Assembly (NCBI GenBank): GCA_010093515.1
Contig: MU001676.1
Coordinates: 940,666 to 1,004,665, forward strand
Direction: 5' to 3'
Length of the DNA: 64,000 bases
Origin: Lineolata rhizophorae
Lineage: Eukaryota; Ascomycota; Dothideomycetes; Lineolatales; Lineolataceae
Below are positions 20,875 through 34,200 of this stretch, one piece after another. The position numbers and the translations under genes were made by a program. The notes beneath the pieces were generated by a model. The model was not told the DNA's origin. It saw only the letters and a program-made list of their open reading frames with translations, and did no database searches. How positions within the stretch are numbered: position 1 is the first letter of the stretch; each line of letters begins with the position of its first letter.

Positions 20875-23036
20875 TCAACAACTCCACACGCCCACAACGC
20901 CATCCTTCCGTCCCTCGACTAAGAACCCTTCCTTCAGCCTCACTCTCTCCACATTCGCAATCGACCCGGCCTCCACGGCGTCCGGCGCAACGCCCGGCCC
21001 GCAGTTCCAATGGCGCCCATCGGCCTTGTCGTACACCTTGACGACGTCCTCGCCGGCAGCGGCGACGATACGGCGCGCGTCGAACATGAGGCTCGTAATA
21101 GGGTTGTCGTAGGCGTAAGCGTCGAAGATAGAGCCGGTGCGGAGGTCCCATATCTACGTGGTAGAACAGTTAGACAAGGCTGGGAGTGGGAATAGCATGA
21201 GAGCAAGAAAGAGGAAAAAGAAGCGAACAACAGACTCACCCGCACACTCCTATCTAAGCTCCCCGTCACCAAATGCACGTCATCAAACTGTAGCGCTGAT
21301 ACCGGCCCCGTATGCCCCACCAAACTCCTATGCACCTGCCCGCTCCGCAAATCCCATAGCCTGACCATGCCGTCTGCCGTCCCGCAAGCCAGCGCAGCAT
21401 CGAAGCACTGCAGCGCGCCGACAAAGTCCGCCGATGCATCGGGTAACCTGCCCCCGGCATTTCTCCATTGTCCTCCGCCAGAGCTAGAGGTGGACGAGTT
21501 GGTGTTCAGCGTGGCCGACGCCTGGGCGGCTGCCCAGAGCACGTCGAGTGTCTGCACGCAGCGCCCCTTGACAAGGTCCCACTGGCGCAGCGTCTTGTCA
21601 GCGGAGCCCGAGACGAGCGTCTCGCCGCGGAAATGCAGCGCCGTGACCTCTGCGACGTGGGCTTCGAGTGCGAACAGCGGGCAGTCTTGCATACTAGTCG
21701 GGGGCGGTGGAGGGGGCGCGTCCTCGTCGTTACCGAACGTAAGGCCATCGTCTTCATCCACTTCCTCTTCCTCCTCCTCCTCGTCCTCGTTGTTGCCGTC
21801 TCGCCCCCGCCGCCGATACGGCGCATCCCTTGGCGCGTACTCAGCCCTACTCAGATCCCACAGCCTGATACTCGCGTCCATGCTCCCCGTTGCGACGATG
21901 TTGCCCTCGACCTGCAGGCAGCGGACGGAGCTGAGGTGGCCCTCGAGCAGGCCCATGCAGCGCCCCGCGTGCAGGTCCCACACGCGCACCGTGTCGTCCA
22001 GCGCGGCCGTCACCATGGTCCCGAACGGGTAGTCGAAGTCGAGAGCCGTCACCAGGTCCGTGTGCGCCGCCAGCTCCTTGATGCGCGTTCCAGGCTCCAT
22101 ATGCGTGTGTAGGATGGGCGTCGAGACCCGCCGCGCGCGGTGCGCGCCGGCTGCCCCGCCGGGTCGCTGCCGCCGCTTGGACCGCGGCGACGAGGGGAGC
22201 TTCTGGTATATCGACTCGGACATGAAACCCGGGGATGCGGGGTCGTCATCGGCGTCGTTGTCGCCGTTGGCACCCCTCGTGGTGGGTGTTTTCTGGCCCG
22301 CGGCGGCGGCTTCGTCTTCGTCCTCCCCCTCCTCTTGCAAATCTTCCAGCTTGTTGGCCACCTCGAGCAACTCATGCTCGAGGTCCGCCTCCTCGCCCTC
22401 TAGGTCCGCCAGCCGCTCTAACACGATCCGCCGCATTTTATTTAGGTTCGCAATCTTAGTGTCGATCTCGGTGATTTCTGCCGCGCACATGTTCTTCCGG
22501 ATGCCCATCATCTCCAACCTATGATTGAGTCCGCGCTTCCGGTTGCGCATCTGCCTAGCGCCCTTGCTACCCTTAGGCTCCGGCTCGACTTCGGAGCCCA
22601 CGAGGGCCTTCTGCCCTCTTCTCCGCCTGCCCCTATGATGCACCGGTCCGTGTCCGCCCTCTTCTGCCCCACCTGGAGCATCCTCAGCGCCCTCCACCGT
22701 CGCCCGGAACCCTTCAAATAAGCTGTACGTGTTGCGCCCCTCGGGTACGTTGCGAAGCAGTTCGTCGCTGACGTAGCTTAGGGCGCGGTGCTGGATTTCG
22801 GGCACGGACAGTGTGCTCCGGACCAAGTCGCGCGGTGTCGTTTGGGCAAAGGCAAACACGCCCCGTTGCATACCCGGCCGCCGTAGCTCCCGGTGCAGGT
22901 CCCCGAGGGCGTTGGCGTAGTGCTGCGACACGCCGGTGTTGTCGATGAGGTGGGTGGCGGTCGCCGAAACTTTGCGAGAGAAGGCTTCGAGGTGGCGGGA
23001 CTGCGGGGGGTGACCCGTGGGATTGGTGTGGGTCAT
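20875..23036 (-). CDS. mdv1: Mitochondrial division protein 1 (WD40 adaptor), 691 aa
   Basis: Exons 21240-23036 and 20875-21153 (minus strand), intron phase 0. Mdv1 bridges the mitochondrial outer-membrane receptor Fis1 and the dynamin Dnm1 to drive fission. Order: an N-terminal extension for Fis1 binding ([39 protein letters not shown]); a central coiled coil (about residues 170-240, [19 protein letters not shown]) for dimerisation; an acidic linker; then WD40 repeats with visible W-D dipeptides (VRVWDL, IRLWDL, LRQWDL, VRLWDL and, across the intron, IWDLRTG). An acidic insert lies between repeats. The frame continues past the donor into unrelated sequence, whereas the second exon restores the last WD repeats and ends GVVGVWSC. 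Length fits filamentous-fungal Mdv1. Confidence 0.93.
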
Positions 23037-23846
23037 GGTTAGTTAGATGTTTGGAATGTTTGTGGGAGGGAGGGACGGAAGGGAGGGGTCGGCTAGACCA
23101 AATGGGAGGGAAGGGTTAAAAGTTGGTGTGGAAGTTGCGCTAAGGACGAGGAGGAACAAGACGCACAGAGAGCATATCCTCGTCGTCGTCGCGAGGGCCA
23201 AGATGCGCGTCGCGGCTACTAGCGGTGGCGCCGGCGGCCGGCGGCGAGCCATGACGGCTCGGGGGGCGCGCCATGGGAGCTAGCTTTCCTGTTTTGGGTG
23301 CCTGGCAGGTACTTCAGGCAGGTCCCTCGAGTTGCGGTCACGGAGTCGGAAACAGAGTCACAGAGCAAGGCACATGATGTGAAACGGAAACAATGGCAAC
23401 GGAGAGCGGCTAGTGATTACATGAAAGTAAACGCCAAGTTTGTCGCGAGAATAGACGGAGAAGGGAAAAGAGAGGCAAGTGACCGAGCGACGCGGAGATC
23501 GTCGCGTGCTGCGGGCTTATGACGGCCGAAGTCGTTGGCCGGCGCGCCTTGCTGCCGGGGTGCTGGGGCGGTAGGCGGCTTGCGGCTGGTGCTCGCTCGG
23601 CAGTCGGGAAGTGGCTCGCGTCCGGAGGTGTGCACCGCCACAAACCCCATCTTTCGAAGCTCCGTACTTCGGCGGGAACAAGGCCGCGGGCGCCTTATAA
23701 GTCGCAGGTTTGCGATAGAATTTGGAGGACGTAAGCGGGACGGTTGGCCCGAGGATAAACTCTTTCTCCTCTCACTATTGTATCCGACGCGCGTAGGAAC
23801 GAGTAATTTCGTCGATTGATTGCCATTTGGTAGCTGAGCGCACGCC
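23037..23846. promoter_or_regulatory. Divergent promoter region of mdv1 and aro7
   Basis: About 810 nt between the start codons of two divergently transcribed genes. No supported gene within it. A G-rich/purine-rich strand at 23050-23120 is notable; no specific binding site can be named. Confidence 0.5.
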
Positions 23847-24782
23847 ATGGACTCCGCGATCGACCTCTCCGACGCCGCTAAGGCGCTCGACCTCGCCAAC
23901 ATCCGCTTCCAACTAATGTACCTCTTCTCTTCTGCCCCCGCCATCGCCATTCCAATGCTTACCTCCCAATTTCTTCCTTCAGCCGCCTCGAAGACACGAT
24001 AACATTCCACCTGATCGAGCGCGTCCAATTCCCGCTGAATGCCACAATATACACTCCCGGCGGCGTCGCCATCCCGTCCTCATCTCTCTCGCTGTTTGAC
24101 TGGATGCTATTCGAGCAAGAAAGGCTACACTCGCTAGTCCGCCGCTACCAATCTCCAGACGAATACCCCTTCTTTCCCTCAGCGCTGCAGACACCGATCC
24201 TCCCTCCGCTCGCGTACCCGGCAATCCTGCACCCCAACGACGTCAACGTCAACGCCAAGCTCAAGAAGAGCTATATCGACCACATACTGCCGGCGGCCTG
24301 CGCCAAGTTTGGCCGCGAAGAGCGCGGCGACGCCCAGGAGAACTACGGCAGCGCCGCCACGTGCGACGTCGCGTGTCTGCAGGCGCTGTCGAGGAGAATT
24401 CACTTTGGGAAGTTTGTCGCCGAGGCAAAGTTCAGGAAGGAGACACAGTGCTACGTCGACTTGATCAAGGCGGAAGATAGGGAAGGGATTGGTCGTGCCA
24501 TTACGGACGAGAAAGTGGAGAGAAAAGTGCTGGAAAGGTTGAGGTTGAAGGCGAGAACCTACGGCAAGGACCCGGAGGCTGGGGAGGAGGACCCAGGGAA
24601 GATAAATGTGGAGGCTGTGGTGGCTATGTATAAAGTGAGTGTAGTTTTCAATTCTGTTGGAGCGTGCGGCAAGTCGGTAAAAGGATGTGCTGATAAAAGT
24701 GCAGGACTACGTTATCCCGCTGACAAAAGAGGTCGAGGTCGAGTATCTGATGCGGCGCCTTGAAGGTACTGAGTGGCAGTAA
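23847..24782 (+). CDS. aro7: Chorismate mutase, 266 aa
   Basis: Exons 23847-23917, 23983-24634 and 24705-24782. The enzyme converts chorismate to prephenate, the branch-point step to phenylalanine and tyrosine; the fungal AroQ-type enzyme is an all-helical dimer regulated by tyrosine and tryptophan. The start [16 protein letters not shown] and the spliced [17 protein letters not shown] carry the active-site helix with its conserved Arg. Further family blocks are [40 protein letters not shown] and the C-terminal [20 protein letters not shown]. Length agrees with fungal homologues (about 255-270). The last acceptor (GCAG at 24701-24704) restores the C-terminal block that reading into the intron loses. 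Confidence 0.95.
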
Positions 24783-25311
24783 CGTAGGACTAGGTTAGAC
24801 CAGCATTATAGACGTTTCGTTACCTGCGGAAAATCGTCGACCGGTCGTCGCAAAGGTCGAAGGAGGATACCGGAAAAAGAGGATTTAGAAAGCCCCATGC
24901 AGTTCCCACGATCGTATAGATATTTTTCTTCTTGTTGCAGTTTCAATGCCCGCCTGTCAGTCAAATGGCCTACGTAGTATTGCGCAGTGGCTTGGATGGA
25001 AAGTGCTGATTGGTTAACAATCTTAAAACCCATGAATGAGCCAGCCGGCGAGTGTGCGCACTCATCCGCTAGCCAAAATTTCATGGCCTATCGAAGGGAA
25101 ATGATACGATTAAGCCGATAAAAGCTTCTTGTTCGTCGGACTTCGGACTCAAAACACATTTTAAGACACGCAGCGTTTGACAGAGCCGCCGCCCCGACCC
25201 TGTCGTACGGTTTTGCGCACGGACCGCCTGTGTAGCAGCACTCCTTAAGCTCGCAGCCCGCCGGACCATCGAGAGCTCCTGTACAACCTTTTCGAAAGTA
25301 TCAGACAAAAT
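24783..25311. other. Intergenic between aro7 and alg3
   Basis: About 530 nt holding the aro7 3' end and the alg3 promoter. No gene or repeat recognised. Confidence 0.5.
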
Positions 25312-26948
25312 ATGTCCAGTATAGTACGAACAGCCCTCGCGGAGGCGCAAAACCCGCGCAACTCACGATGGGTGTCGAGACTGTTGCTCGTGGCCGACGC
25401 CGCCCTGTGTGGGCTCGTCATTTGGAAAGTGCCCTGTCAGTCCCGCCTCCAGGACCTCCTCGCTCACATGATTTATTGACTGCCTCCCTCCTCGACATGG
25501 TGGCGTTCGAACACTGACTTCATTATTAATGCACAGATACCGAAATCGATTGGAGAACCTATATGGAGCATATCGAGCTGTACATCTCGGGCGAGCGCGA
25601 CTATGCCAAGATAGAAGGCGGCACGGGGCCGCTGGTCTATCCCGGGCTGCATGTTTACATCTATCGTGCGCTGTATAGTCTTACGAATCACGGGACCGAT
25701 ATACGGCTCGCGCAGATTATCTTCAGTGGGGTCTATTTGACTACCCTGGCTGTTGTTATGGGGATTTACCGGATGGCTAACGTGAGTTCATCTGTTCCTT
25801 TCGTATTTTCTTTCGTATCCTTTTGCGTTTCCATTTTATACTTAAGAATTTATCTTTCTTTGCCTCATTTCCTTTCATGAGTCACACATCTCCACCTCGA
25901 TCATAATAATAATCCTACGCTCAAACACATCCTAACTACCCTCAGGCACCGCCCTACCTCCTCCCTCTCCTGGTCCTTTCCAAGCGTCTTCACAGCATCT
26001 ACATGCTTCGCTGCTTCAACGACTGCTTTGCAGCCCTAGGCCTCTACACCGCTATCTATCTCTACCAGCGACGTCAATGGTCATTCGGCTCCATTGCCTA
26101 TACGTGCGGCCTCGGCGTCAAAATGAGCATGCTACTTCCCCTTCCCAGCATCCTTATGATATTCCTTCAAGCCCTGGGCAAGGATCGCACCGTCACGCAA
26201 GTCTTACTGATCGCGCAGATGCAGGTTCGCCCCCTCTACGTTCCCCCTCTCCTAACTTCACCCAAGCATCATAAACCACGATACTGACTCACCGCGTTCG
26301 TTCCACCCGCGAAAGATCATGTTCGGCTACCCCTTCGCCCGCGCCCAGCCCCTCTCCTATCTAACCCGCTCCTTCGACTTCTCTCGCGCCTTCCTCCACA
26401 AATGGACCGTAAACTGGCGCTTCATCCCGCCCTCCATCTTTCTCTCACGTCCTTTCGCTCTCTCCCTACTTGCCCTCCACATCTCTCTACTCGCTGTCTT
26501 TGCCTACACGCGCTGGACCCGCCCCTCGCGCCGCTCCCTGCCCGACCTCCTTAAGCTCGTGCTCCTCACGACCGCCCTGCAGTCCGAGGACGTCGTCGAC
26601 GAGCAGATCGCGCCGCGCGTGACGCCCGCCTTTATTGCGACAACCATTCTAGGTGCCAACGCCATCGGCGCGCTCTGCGCACGCAGCCTGCACTACCAGT
26701 TCTTTGCGTGGATCGCGTGGGGGACGCCTTTGCTGCTGTGGCGCGCAGGCCTGGGGCCTGTCGGTACGGTGCTAGTCTGGGCCGCGCAGGAGTGGGGCTG
26801 GAATACGTTTCCGAGCACGAATGGGAGTGCGGCGGTGGTGGTTGCCGCGCTGGCGGTGCAGGTTGGGGGGGTGTGGTGGGGGACGAGGTTGGATGGGATT
26901 GAGCGTGAGGGTGAGAAGAAAGAGGTGGGGCATGAACACGAGGAATAG
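25312..26948 (+). CDS. alg3: Alg3, dolichyl-P-Man:Man5GlcNAc2-PP-dolichol alpha-1,3-mannosyltransferase, 426 aa
   Basis: Exons 25312-25435, 25537-25781, 25946-26224 and 26316-26948. Alg3 is a multi-pass ER membrane enzyme adding the first lumenal mannose to the N-glycan precursor. The spliced [16 protein letters not shown] is the family hallmark, restored across intron 1. It is followed by [19 protein letters not shown], the loop [18 protein letters not shown] and, in the last exon, [19 protein letters not shown]. About ten hydrophobic segments are visible. The C-terminus ends in a hydrophilic, charged tail ([15 protein letters not shown]). It lies in the same orientation as aro7 and the Lon gene. 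Confidence 0.94.
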
Positions 26949-27840
26949 ATGGAATTATGGAAGTGATCAATTTTTCTTTTTTTTTTTTTTTTTGGTGGGG
27001 CATAGATTAGCACGGGGGTTAGAGCTGTACTATAGTTCAAAAAGTTTTCATCCGGTTGTTTCGTTGATAGTCGCCCCGTTTATGGACTTTACGGTTATGT
27101 TCGATTCCCGCAGGCCGGCGAATTTTTGAGGGATGGCGAATTAAGTCCTACAGAAACCATTATAGAAGTCGAAATCGACCATTGCCTGGCTCTATACCGC
27201 AAAAATAGCGTTCCTTTCAAATTTGGGTCCAAGGTCACGTGACTTGACCAAACATGGTATGGATGAGTCGACCATCGCGACATCTTGGGAATCAAAATAA
27301 TTTTTTTCCGTCTTTCGAAGTAAAATTGAATGGCAGTAGATCGCTCAACAGGCAGCGAATCACCTTGCCTCGTTGGAGCCATAGCACAGAAAGCGGACCA
27401 AGGGCGGTCTCGAGAGGCAGAATCGGAGGAAAGCACAACCGTGCTGGGGAGCCGGGATCCGGCGGGGACTGTCCGGTTACCTCGGTCGACGGATTACGCC
27501 TTCCAGCCTGTCTCATGAGCTCCAGAACCTCATCGAAACTCGACGTCCATCCCGAACCATCCACCCCCTCTTCTAGCTTCATTAATCACGCCTTTCATTT
27601 ATTCTCTCAACACCCTCATTTTCTCCTCTATAACCCGCAAACGCGGAATACTTCAGTTAGTTTGGACTTGTAGCCTTGTTTGTAGCAAGCAACTTGTGAT
27701 CCAGACCGGCTGGCTTCATCCTACCATCAACAGCCGCATCGCCTTGTCACGTCCATTTCCCCCACTTACCTAGTCCTCTGTATATACCGTCAATTTCGAT
27801 TCTCATTACTCATTCAACAGAGCGCAAACCCTGCACCGCC
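26949..27840. other. Intergenic between alg3 and the peroxisomal Lon gene
   Basis: Contains a T-rich homopolymer run (about 26970-26993) just after alg3. A 139-codon open frame from an ATG at 27254 resembles no family I know. The final 200 nt are pyrimidine-rich, typical of a fungal promoter and leader. Confidence 0.5.
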
Positions 27841-30800
27841 ATGGCCAAGAAATCCAAGCCTCCCCAAACCCAACTCCTTCCCCTAGTCCCTCTCCAACAC
27901 CCCACCATCCTCCTCCCAGGCACCGCTCTCCGTCTCCCCCTCGCTTCGCGCGCCGACCTCGCCGCCCTCCTCGCTCGCCTCTACGCCCGCGCCGCCCAGC
28001 CCTCCTCCGCGCAGGTCACCATTGGATGCGTGCCGCTGGCATCGCCCCTGCTCTCGCGCGACGGGAAGCAGCTGCTGCGGCCGGTGGAGGGGGAGAAGGC
28101 AGATGAGTTGGGCGTGGAGGCGCAGGATAGGGATATGGGCACGCTGAGGGAGAAGGATCTATTTCGGTATGGGACGGTGGCGAGGGTGTCGGGAGTGCAG
28201 GGAAGGAGGGCTGGGGAGGTAGCGTTAGTGGTAGAAGGGGGAAAGAGGTTTAGGGTTGAGAAGGTGATGAAGGAGAGGCCGTATTTTGAAGGTGTGGTGG
28301 AGGTGTTGGATGAGGAAGGTAAGTAAGCTCTTTTTTATCTTCTGCAATTTTCGTTTCGTTCGTCTCCGCTTTACATTTTGCTTGGCTTCTTGTGGTCAGT
28401 ATTGATGCAATGTTGTAGGGGATGCGTGAGATGGTGTGAAGGCGTGAAGGGCGCATGGATGCGAATTTTCTCTGAGGTCGCTCCACGTACGTTTTCTGGC
28501 ACCTCTCCTTTCATAATGTCCGTTAGATTAACTTCATTCTCTCGTATTTTTATGTTTGAGTGGGATCGTTATGTTTTCAGCCTGTCTCTGGCAAGATCTT
28601 CATCTGAAGCTTTGCTCAAATCCAATGTCCTGATGTTAATCTCTGCCGGCTTCAAATATCTTTCTTGGTTCTTGACCAACATCTTCTCTCTTACATACCT
28701 AAACGATTGTTAGCATCAAACACTCAAATCTTGCTAACGTTTTCTTTATTAGTTGTCAATCCGTCCGACCAGAATGTCCAACGTCTTTTCTCTGAGCTTA
28801 AGCAGCTCTCGAAGGAGCTACTTGCCCTCATTCGTCTCTCTTCCATCTTCCCTAGGGGCCCTTCGCTTACGATTTCCCCCCTTTTGGCTCGCCGTCTGGA
28901 ACAATACATTACGAACAGGGAAGTCACTGACGCAGGCTCCTTGGCCGACTTCATGATCAACATTGTCGATGCTACCCCTGATGAGAAACTTCGCGTCCTG
29001 TCCACCTTATCCATCCCCGCCCGCCTTGAGCTCGCCGTGGACATTATGCAACGCCAGGTCCAGACCGCCCAGGGCGGCGGCCGCTTGGTTGATGTTACGA
29101 AGAGTAATAACAACACTCCTTCCGGCGGCATCGACATGGAGCGTTTACGCAAGCTGCAGCAGGAAGCCATCCTGCGGCGCGGCGGCGGCGCCTTCGGCAT
29201 TGGAGGGGTGCCTCCTGGGCTAGGTGGGCCAGGCCAAGGCAATGACGATGGCGAGAATGAGGTCGAGGAGCTAAAGAAGCGACTCGATGACGCTAATCTA
29301 ACGCCTGAGGCTCAGAAGGTGGCAACCCGCGAGCTAGCGAGGCTGCAAAAGATGAACCCGGCGCAGGCAGAGTACCAAGTCTGCCGGAACTACTTGGAGA
29401 ACTTGGCGGAGATCCCATGGACGCGGATGACGGAAGACAGACTCGATGCGGCGACGCTTGCGAGAGCAAGGAAGCAACTCGATGACGATCATTATGGGTT
29501 GGAGAAGATTAAGAAGAGACTGTTGGAATACCTAGCAGTGCTGAAGCTGAAGCAGGCGGTTAATAGTGACTTGGACGCCCAGATCAAGAGAATAGAGGAC
29601 AGAGCGGAGGTGGCTAAGAAGGCGGAAGATGGACAGCAGAAGAAAGCCGAAGGCAAGGGCAAGGCTGAGAACCAGTTGGGCCAGTCCGAGGAGGAGATGA
29701 AGCTATTGAACCGCAAGAAGATGGTTGATAAATCACCGATCCTGCTCTTGGTCGGCCCGCCTGGCACGGGCAAGACAAGCCTAGCCAAGTCCGTCGCCAC
29801 GTCCCTAGGGCGTAAATTCCACCGCATCTCGCTGGGCGGGGTCCGTGACGAAGCAGAAATTCGTGGCCATCGCCGCACGTACGTTGCCGCTATGCCCGGG
29901 CTCATCATATCCGGGCTGAAAAAAGTTGGCGTTGCAAACCCTGTCTTCCTGCTTGACGAGATCGATAAGCTCGGCATGGCGAATTTCCATGGCGACCCTT
30001 CGGCAGCTATGCTTGAAGTGCTCGACCCGGAGCAGAACTCTGCCTTCGTGGACCACTACGTCAATATTCCAATTGATCTGTCGAAGGTCCTGTTCATTGC
30101 GACGGCGAACTCGCTCGACACGATCCCGCCTCCGCTGCTGGACCGCCTCGAGACCATCTCGCTGCCAGGCTACACCACACTCGAGAAGCGTCACATTGCG
30201 TCACGACACCTGCTGCCGAAGCAGATCGCTACCAACGGCCTGCAGCCCGATGCGGTGAAGCTGGGCGACGGCGTCCTAGACAAGATCATCGCTGGCTACA
30301 CTCGCGAGGCTGGCGTGCGCAATCTCGAGCGCGAGCTAGGGTCTGTCTGTAGGGCCAAGGCCGTCGAGTTCGCCGAGGCGAAGGATGACGGCGCCCTAGA
30401 ACGGTACCATGCTGAAGTTCTCCTAGCGGATCTGGAGAAAGTGCTAGGCGTGGAGAAATTCGACGAGGAGATCGCAGAGCAGAGCGCGCGGCCGGGCGTT
30501 GTAACGGGCTTGGTGGCGTACAGTTCTGGTGGGCAAGGCAGCATCCTGTTCATCGAGGTGGCCGACATGCCTGGCAACGGACGGGTGCAACTCACAGGCA
30601 AATTGGGCGACGTGCTCAAGGAGAGCGTCGAAGTCGCACTCACGTGGGTGAAGGCGCACGCCTTCGAGCTCGGCCTCGCGCCGGATCCGGCCGAGGACAT
30701 CATGAAGAGCCGTGCTATCCACGTACATTGCCCCGCCGGTGCGATACCCAAGGACGGCCCGTCGGCGGGCTTGGCACATACGATTGCGCTGGTCAGTTTG

Positions 30801-31202
30801 TTTAGCGGCAAGAGCGTGCCGCCACACATTGCCATGACGGGGGAGGTGAGCTTGAGGGGCAAAGTCACGCCCGTTGGCGGGATCAAAGAGAAGTTGATCG
30901 GAGCCTTAAGGGCAGGGGTGAAAACGGTGTTGCTGCCTGTGGGTAATAGGAAAGATGTGAAAGATTTGCCCGAGGAAGTACAAGGGGGTTTGAGGATCGA
31001 GTTTGTTGGGTAAGTACCTTTCCATTTGTGGCGCCGGGTTGTGGCGGCGTCGCGGTGGTGTGGCGTTAATAGTGGGTTCTACGCAACACGAAAGCTAAAT
31101 CGGCCCGTGTACAGGCATATTTGGGAAGCCATGCGCCACGTCTGGCCGGATTCACACTGGCCGGGCGAGCGCCATTGGCACGAGTTCGAAAGCCGGCTGT
31201 AG
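27841..31202 (+). CDS. pln: Peroxisomal Lon protease, 940 aa with C-terminal SRL targeting signal
   Basis: Exons 27841-28318, 28753-31009 and 31115-31202. An ATP-dependent AAA+ serine protease and chaperone of the peroxisomal matrix that degrades misfolded or oxidised proteins. An N-terminal LON substrate-binding domain is followed by coiled helices and the AAA+ module with Walker [10 protein letters not shown] (about residue 493) and Walker [11 protein letters not shown]. The proteolytic domain has the Ser-Lys dyad, with the nucleophile in PKDGPSAG (about residue 828). The last exon restores [20 protein letters not shown] and ends in SRL, a type 1 peroxisomal targeting signal; reading into intron 2 would stop without it. 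Intron 1 is unusually long (434 nt), but joining its ends gives the expected [23 protein letters not shown] separates it from mitochondrial Pim1. Confidence 0.94.
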
Positions 31203-34200
31203 ATGCAGCAAAGACGCCACCATGAGGTTTGTAGTGGGATGGCGTTGTCGGTTCAATTTGTCTTCCGTGTACATGCGCCATGTACAGTAACAACGAAAGC
31301 GTAGATTTGTCGGTTACCCCTGTTTTAGGCTAATTTCTCTTTTGCACAGGTTTGGAGTGGGCGGGTGGAAGGTGAGTTAGGGTGTTGTGTTTTTATAGTA
31401 GTATGGGGTGGTATAAAGGTGGGCAGGGCAGTCAAAGGCGAATGGAAGTTGCTTTAGTCTGCTCCCCGCTGAACCGGTCCGCTTCTGGGGACGTCATTGG
31501 GGTTTTCCTACCGGTTATGGGATGAAGTATCCCCATGTTATGAAATGTCCATTTGGACAATTGGTGATTAGCGTGGGAATGCCTCTATCTTCAACATACT
31601 TCGGCGCTCTAGTAACAACGGTTATCTGTTGATTCATGAGCGATTTGGAAGGTAGTATTAAATTTACTATTTTTCGTCCCCTTTTTTTCTCTTTTAATTG
31701 CCATCGCAATTTAACTATGCTCATTATGTATTTCATTTGCCTATTCCCATCCTCCAGGGACTTGCTACATGCTATTTGAATAGCATATATGCTGGTCAAA
31801 AATGGCTTTACTGTATTGGATGAGAGTTGCACTACGGATTTATGAAACAAATTGCACCCAAGGATCTCAAGAGTTATCTTCAAATTGCTGACCAAGCCTA
31901 TTTCAATATTCTCATCATTGAACACATCCAGTAGCCTTATCAGTGGCTATAATCATTACCTGGCCGGTGGACACCCGACATCTGCAGGCATCACGCTTCA
32001 AGAAGTTAGAGATATTGTGGACATCATTTTGATGGAGAAGAGAGAGAAGCAGTTCATTTCATGATGGTCGAGGCCAAGTCTCCCTTCCAGGGCGCTCATA
32101 TGCATATCTAATCCCATGAAACTCTGAAAACCCCGAAAGCCGATTCCAACTCCAGAGGACAGCAAATGAACCCGAACCCCATTACTTTTGGTTGATGGAG
32201 GATGATAGTGGATGCAGGACGAGCATCATTATGGCTCGTAGCCACTCCTCCAATGATGCCGATGCATGAAAAAAAAAAATCGAACTCCTACGGTCCTCGG
32301 CCGGACATCTTAAAACGCATAAACACCAATGACTCGAAGTCAACCGTCGAAAACCGCAATGCAGACACCCATGGCTCTGAGCCGATTCCTCTGGATGCAA
32401 GCGTAAGTCTCGAAAGGTTGGTTCTGATGGCTCGCAGCCATTCTTCCAAGGAGAACACAAGGCGGTACCCCCATGGCCCGTGATCAATCTGGAAGGCAAA
32501 AGAAAGTGGCGGCACGCCGCCAATCGTCCGAAAGTGGCAAAGCAGAAAGCAGGATTTCAATCGCTTTTGGCTAGTCGCATGCTTCATAAAACTCAATGCC
32601 AGGAATCCTCGGTCGATCTTCCAAAGCTCCAACTTCGATGTCTCTCCGCTTCCTGATGCTTGGGTCTCGACCCTGATCACCTTGACTTGGTCCTGTCCGA
32701 ATGCATTGCCGTACATATCCGAGGCCCTTAAAATCTTGCAGCTAACTCGAGAGATACCAGACTTAACTATGGGTCCCCCAACCCATTTCAGTTCTGGTTC
32801 ATGATCGAAGAAGTTTGATTTCGGATTTTCGGCCTTTTTGGTGTCATTATGTGGTGGCTTTCGGAACACTTCCCCCAAAGTGGCCGTCGCCTCGCAAATA
32901 TTCGGACCCAAGCAGGCAACTCATTCGTTTGATTACGGTCCTTCGGAAGGATTCTCTTCGCTGTTCTCAAGTACTTCTCATGCAGCTTTCTTGTCTTCGC
33001 TCTTTGGTGTCCGACGGCTGGATAGGACTCTGATCATTCGCGCCTTCGAGATTTCAACATCCCTCGGATACCCTGTCGATCGTCCTCGAAACTCAAAACA
33101 ACTGCCAATCAGCAAGCAAAAACCCTGACCAAAGCCGACCCTAAGGTGAAATATTTGACAGATGAAATCGGCTCGTCCTGACTCGGAATTGACGAACGCA
33201 GTGAAGGAAAAGGCAGAGAGAGGTAATGAGAGGGGCTGAGATTCGCAACAGCTAGCAGCCAGTCTTCCTTGGAACGCAACGCATAAAATGGCAAGCCCAC
33301 CCCTGACGCGCGAAATTCACAACTTTCCGGCCGAACAATCTCTTCTCGAGGGATCCTTTCTCCTCAACACCCTTCTTCAAATGGCCTGGTGCTCACCAAG
33401 TGTGCGGCTCCACAGCAATCTTGAGCCTAAAACACACCCTGCTGCCCCTCGGAAAGCCAAAAGAAGATGAATGCGTTGGCAGAGAGGAGAGGAGGCGTGA
33501 AACTAACAGGAACGATCTACGTCTGGAGACATGCTTTCTCCTCAACACCCTTCCTCAACTGACCTGGTGCTCGCCGGGTGTGCAGCTCCACAGCAATCTT
33601 GAGCCTAAAACACACCCTGCTGCCCCTCGAAAAGCCAGAAAAAGAAGAATGCGTTGGCAGCGAGGAGAAAAGGGCCCCCAAAAAATTCGAAAGATCCTTT
33701 CGCCAATGACTCACCTCAACACCCTTCCCCAGCTGGCCTGGGGCTCACCGGGCGTGCAGCTCCACAGCAATCTTGAGCCTAAAACACGCCCTGCTGCCCC
33801 TCGGAAAGCCAGAAAGGGAAGAATGCGTTAACGGCGAGGAGAAAGGACCCCCAAACACGAAAGACTTTCCCCAGGGATCCACTCCCCTCAACAACCTTCT
33901 CGACTGGCCTGGTGCTCACCGGGCGTGCGGCTCCACAGCAATCCTGAGCCTAAAACACGCCCTGCTGCCCCTCGGAAAGCCAGCTGAAAAGGAGTGCATT
34001 GAGAGCGAGAAGAGAAGATCCCTGAGGAATAAAATGCTGGCTGGTACACGATCGCAATACAAGCTAGGCGACACACGTTCGGGAAGCCGCTCTTTCCATA
34101 CATCCGCCCCAATAGCCTGGTGCTCACCGAGGGCGCAGCTCCACAGCAATCTTGAGCCTAAAACGCCCCTTGCTACACCTCGGGAAGCCATTGGGGCGGA

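Noticed and set aside
27040-27125. Possible tRNA at GTTCGATTCCCGC
   Set aside because: The T-stem bases do not pair and no acceptor stem was found.
28319-28752. Extra exon inside the long first intron of the Lon gene
   Set aside because: Direct joining gives the expected LON-domain sequence; inserting the internal open stretch would add unrelated residues.
32288-32911. 207-codon minus-strand frame
   Set aside because: No ATG at the start and no recognisable domain; flanking frames are broken. Possibly a relic, but unsupported.
33400-33831. 143-codon frame through the tandem array
   Set aside because: Follows the repeat; the same repeat falls in different frames from copy to copy, so coding selection is unlikely.
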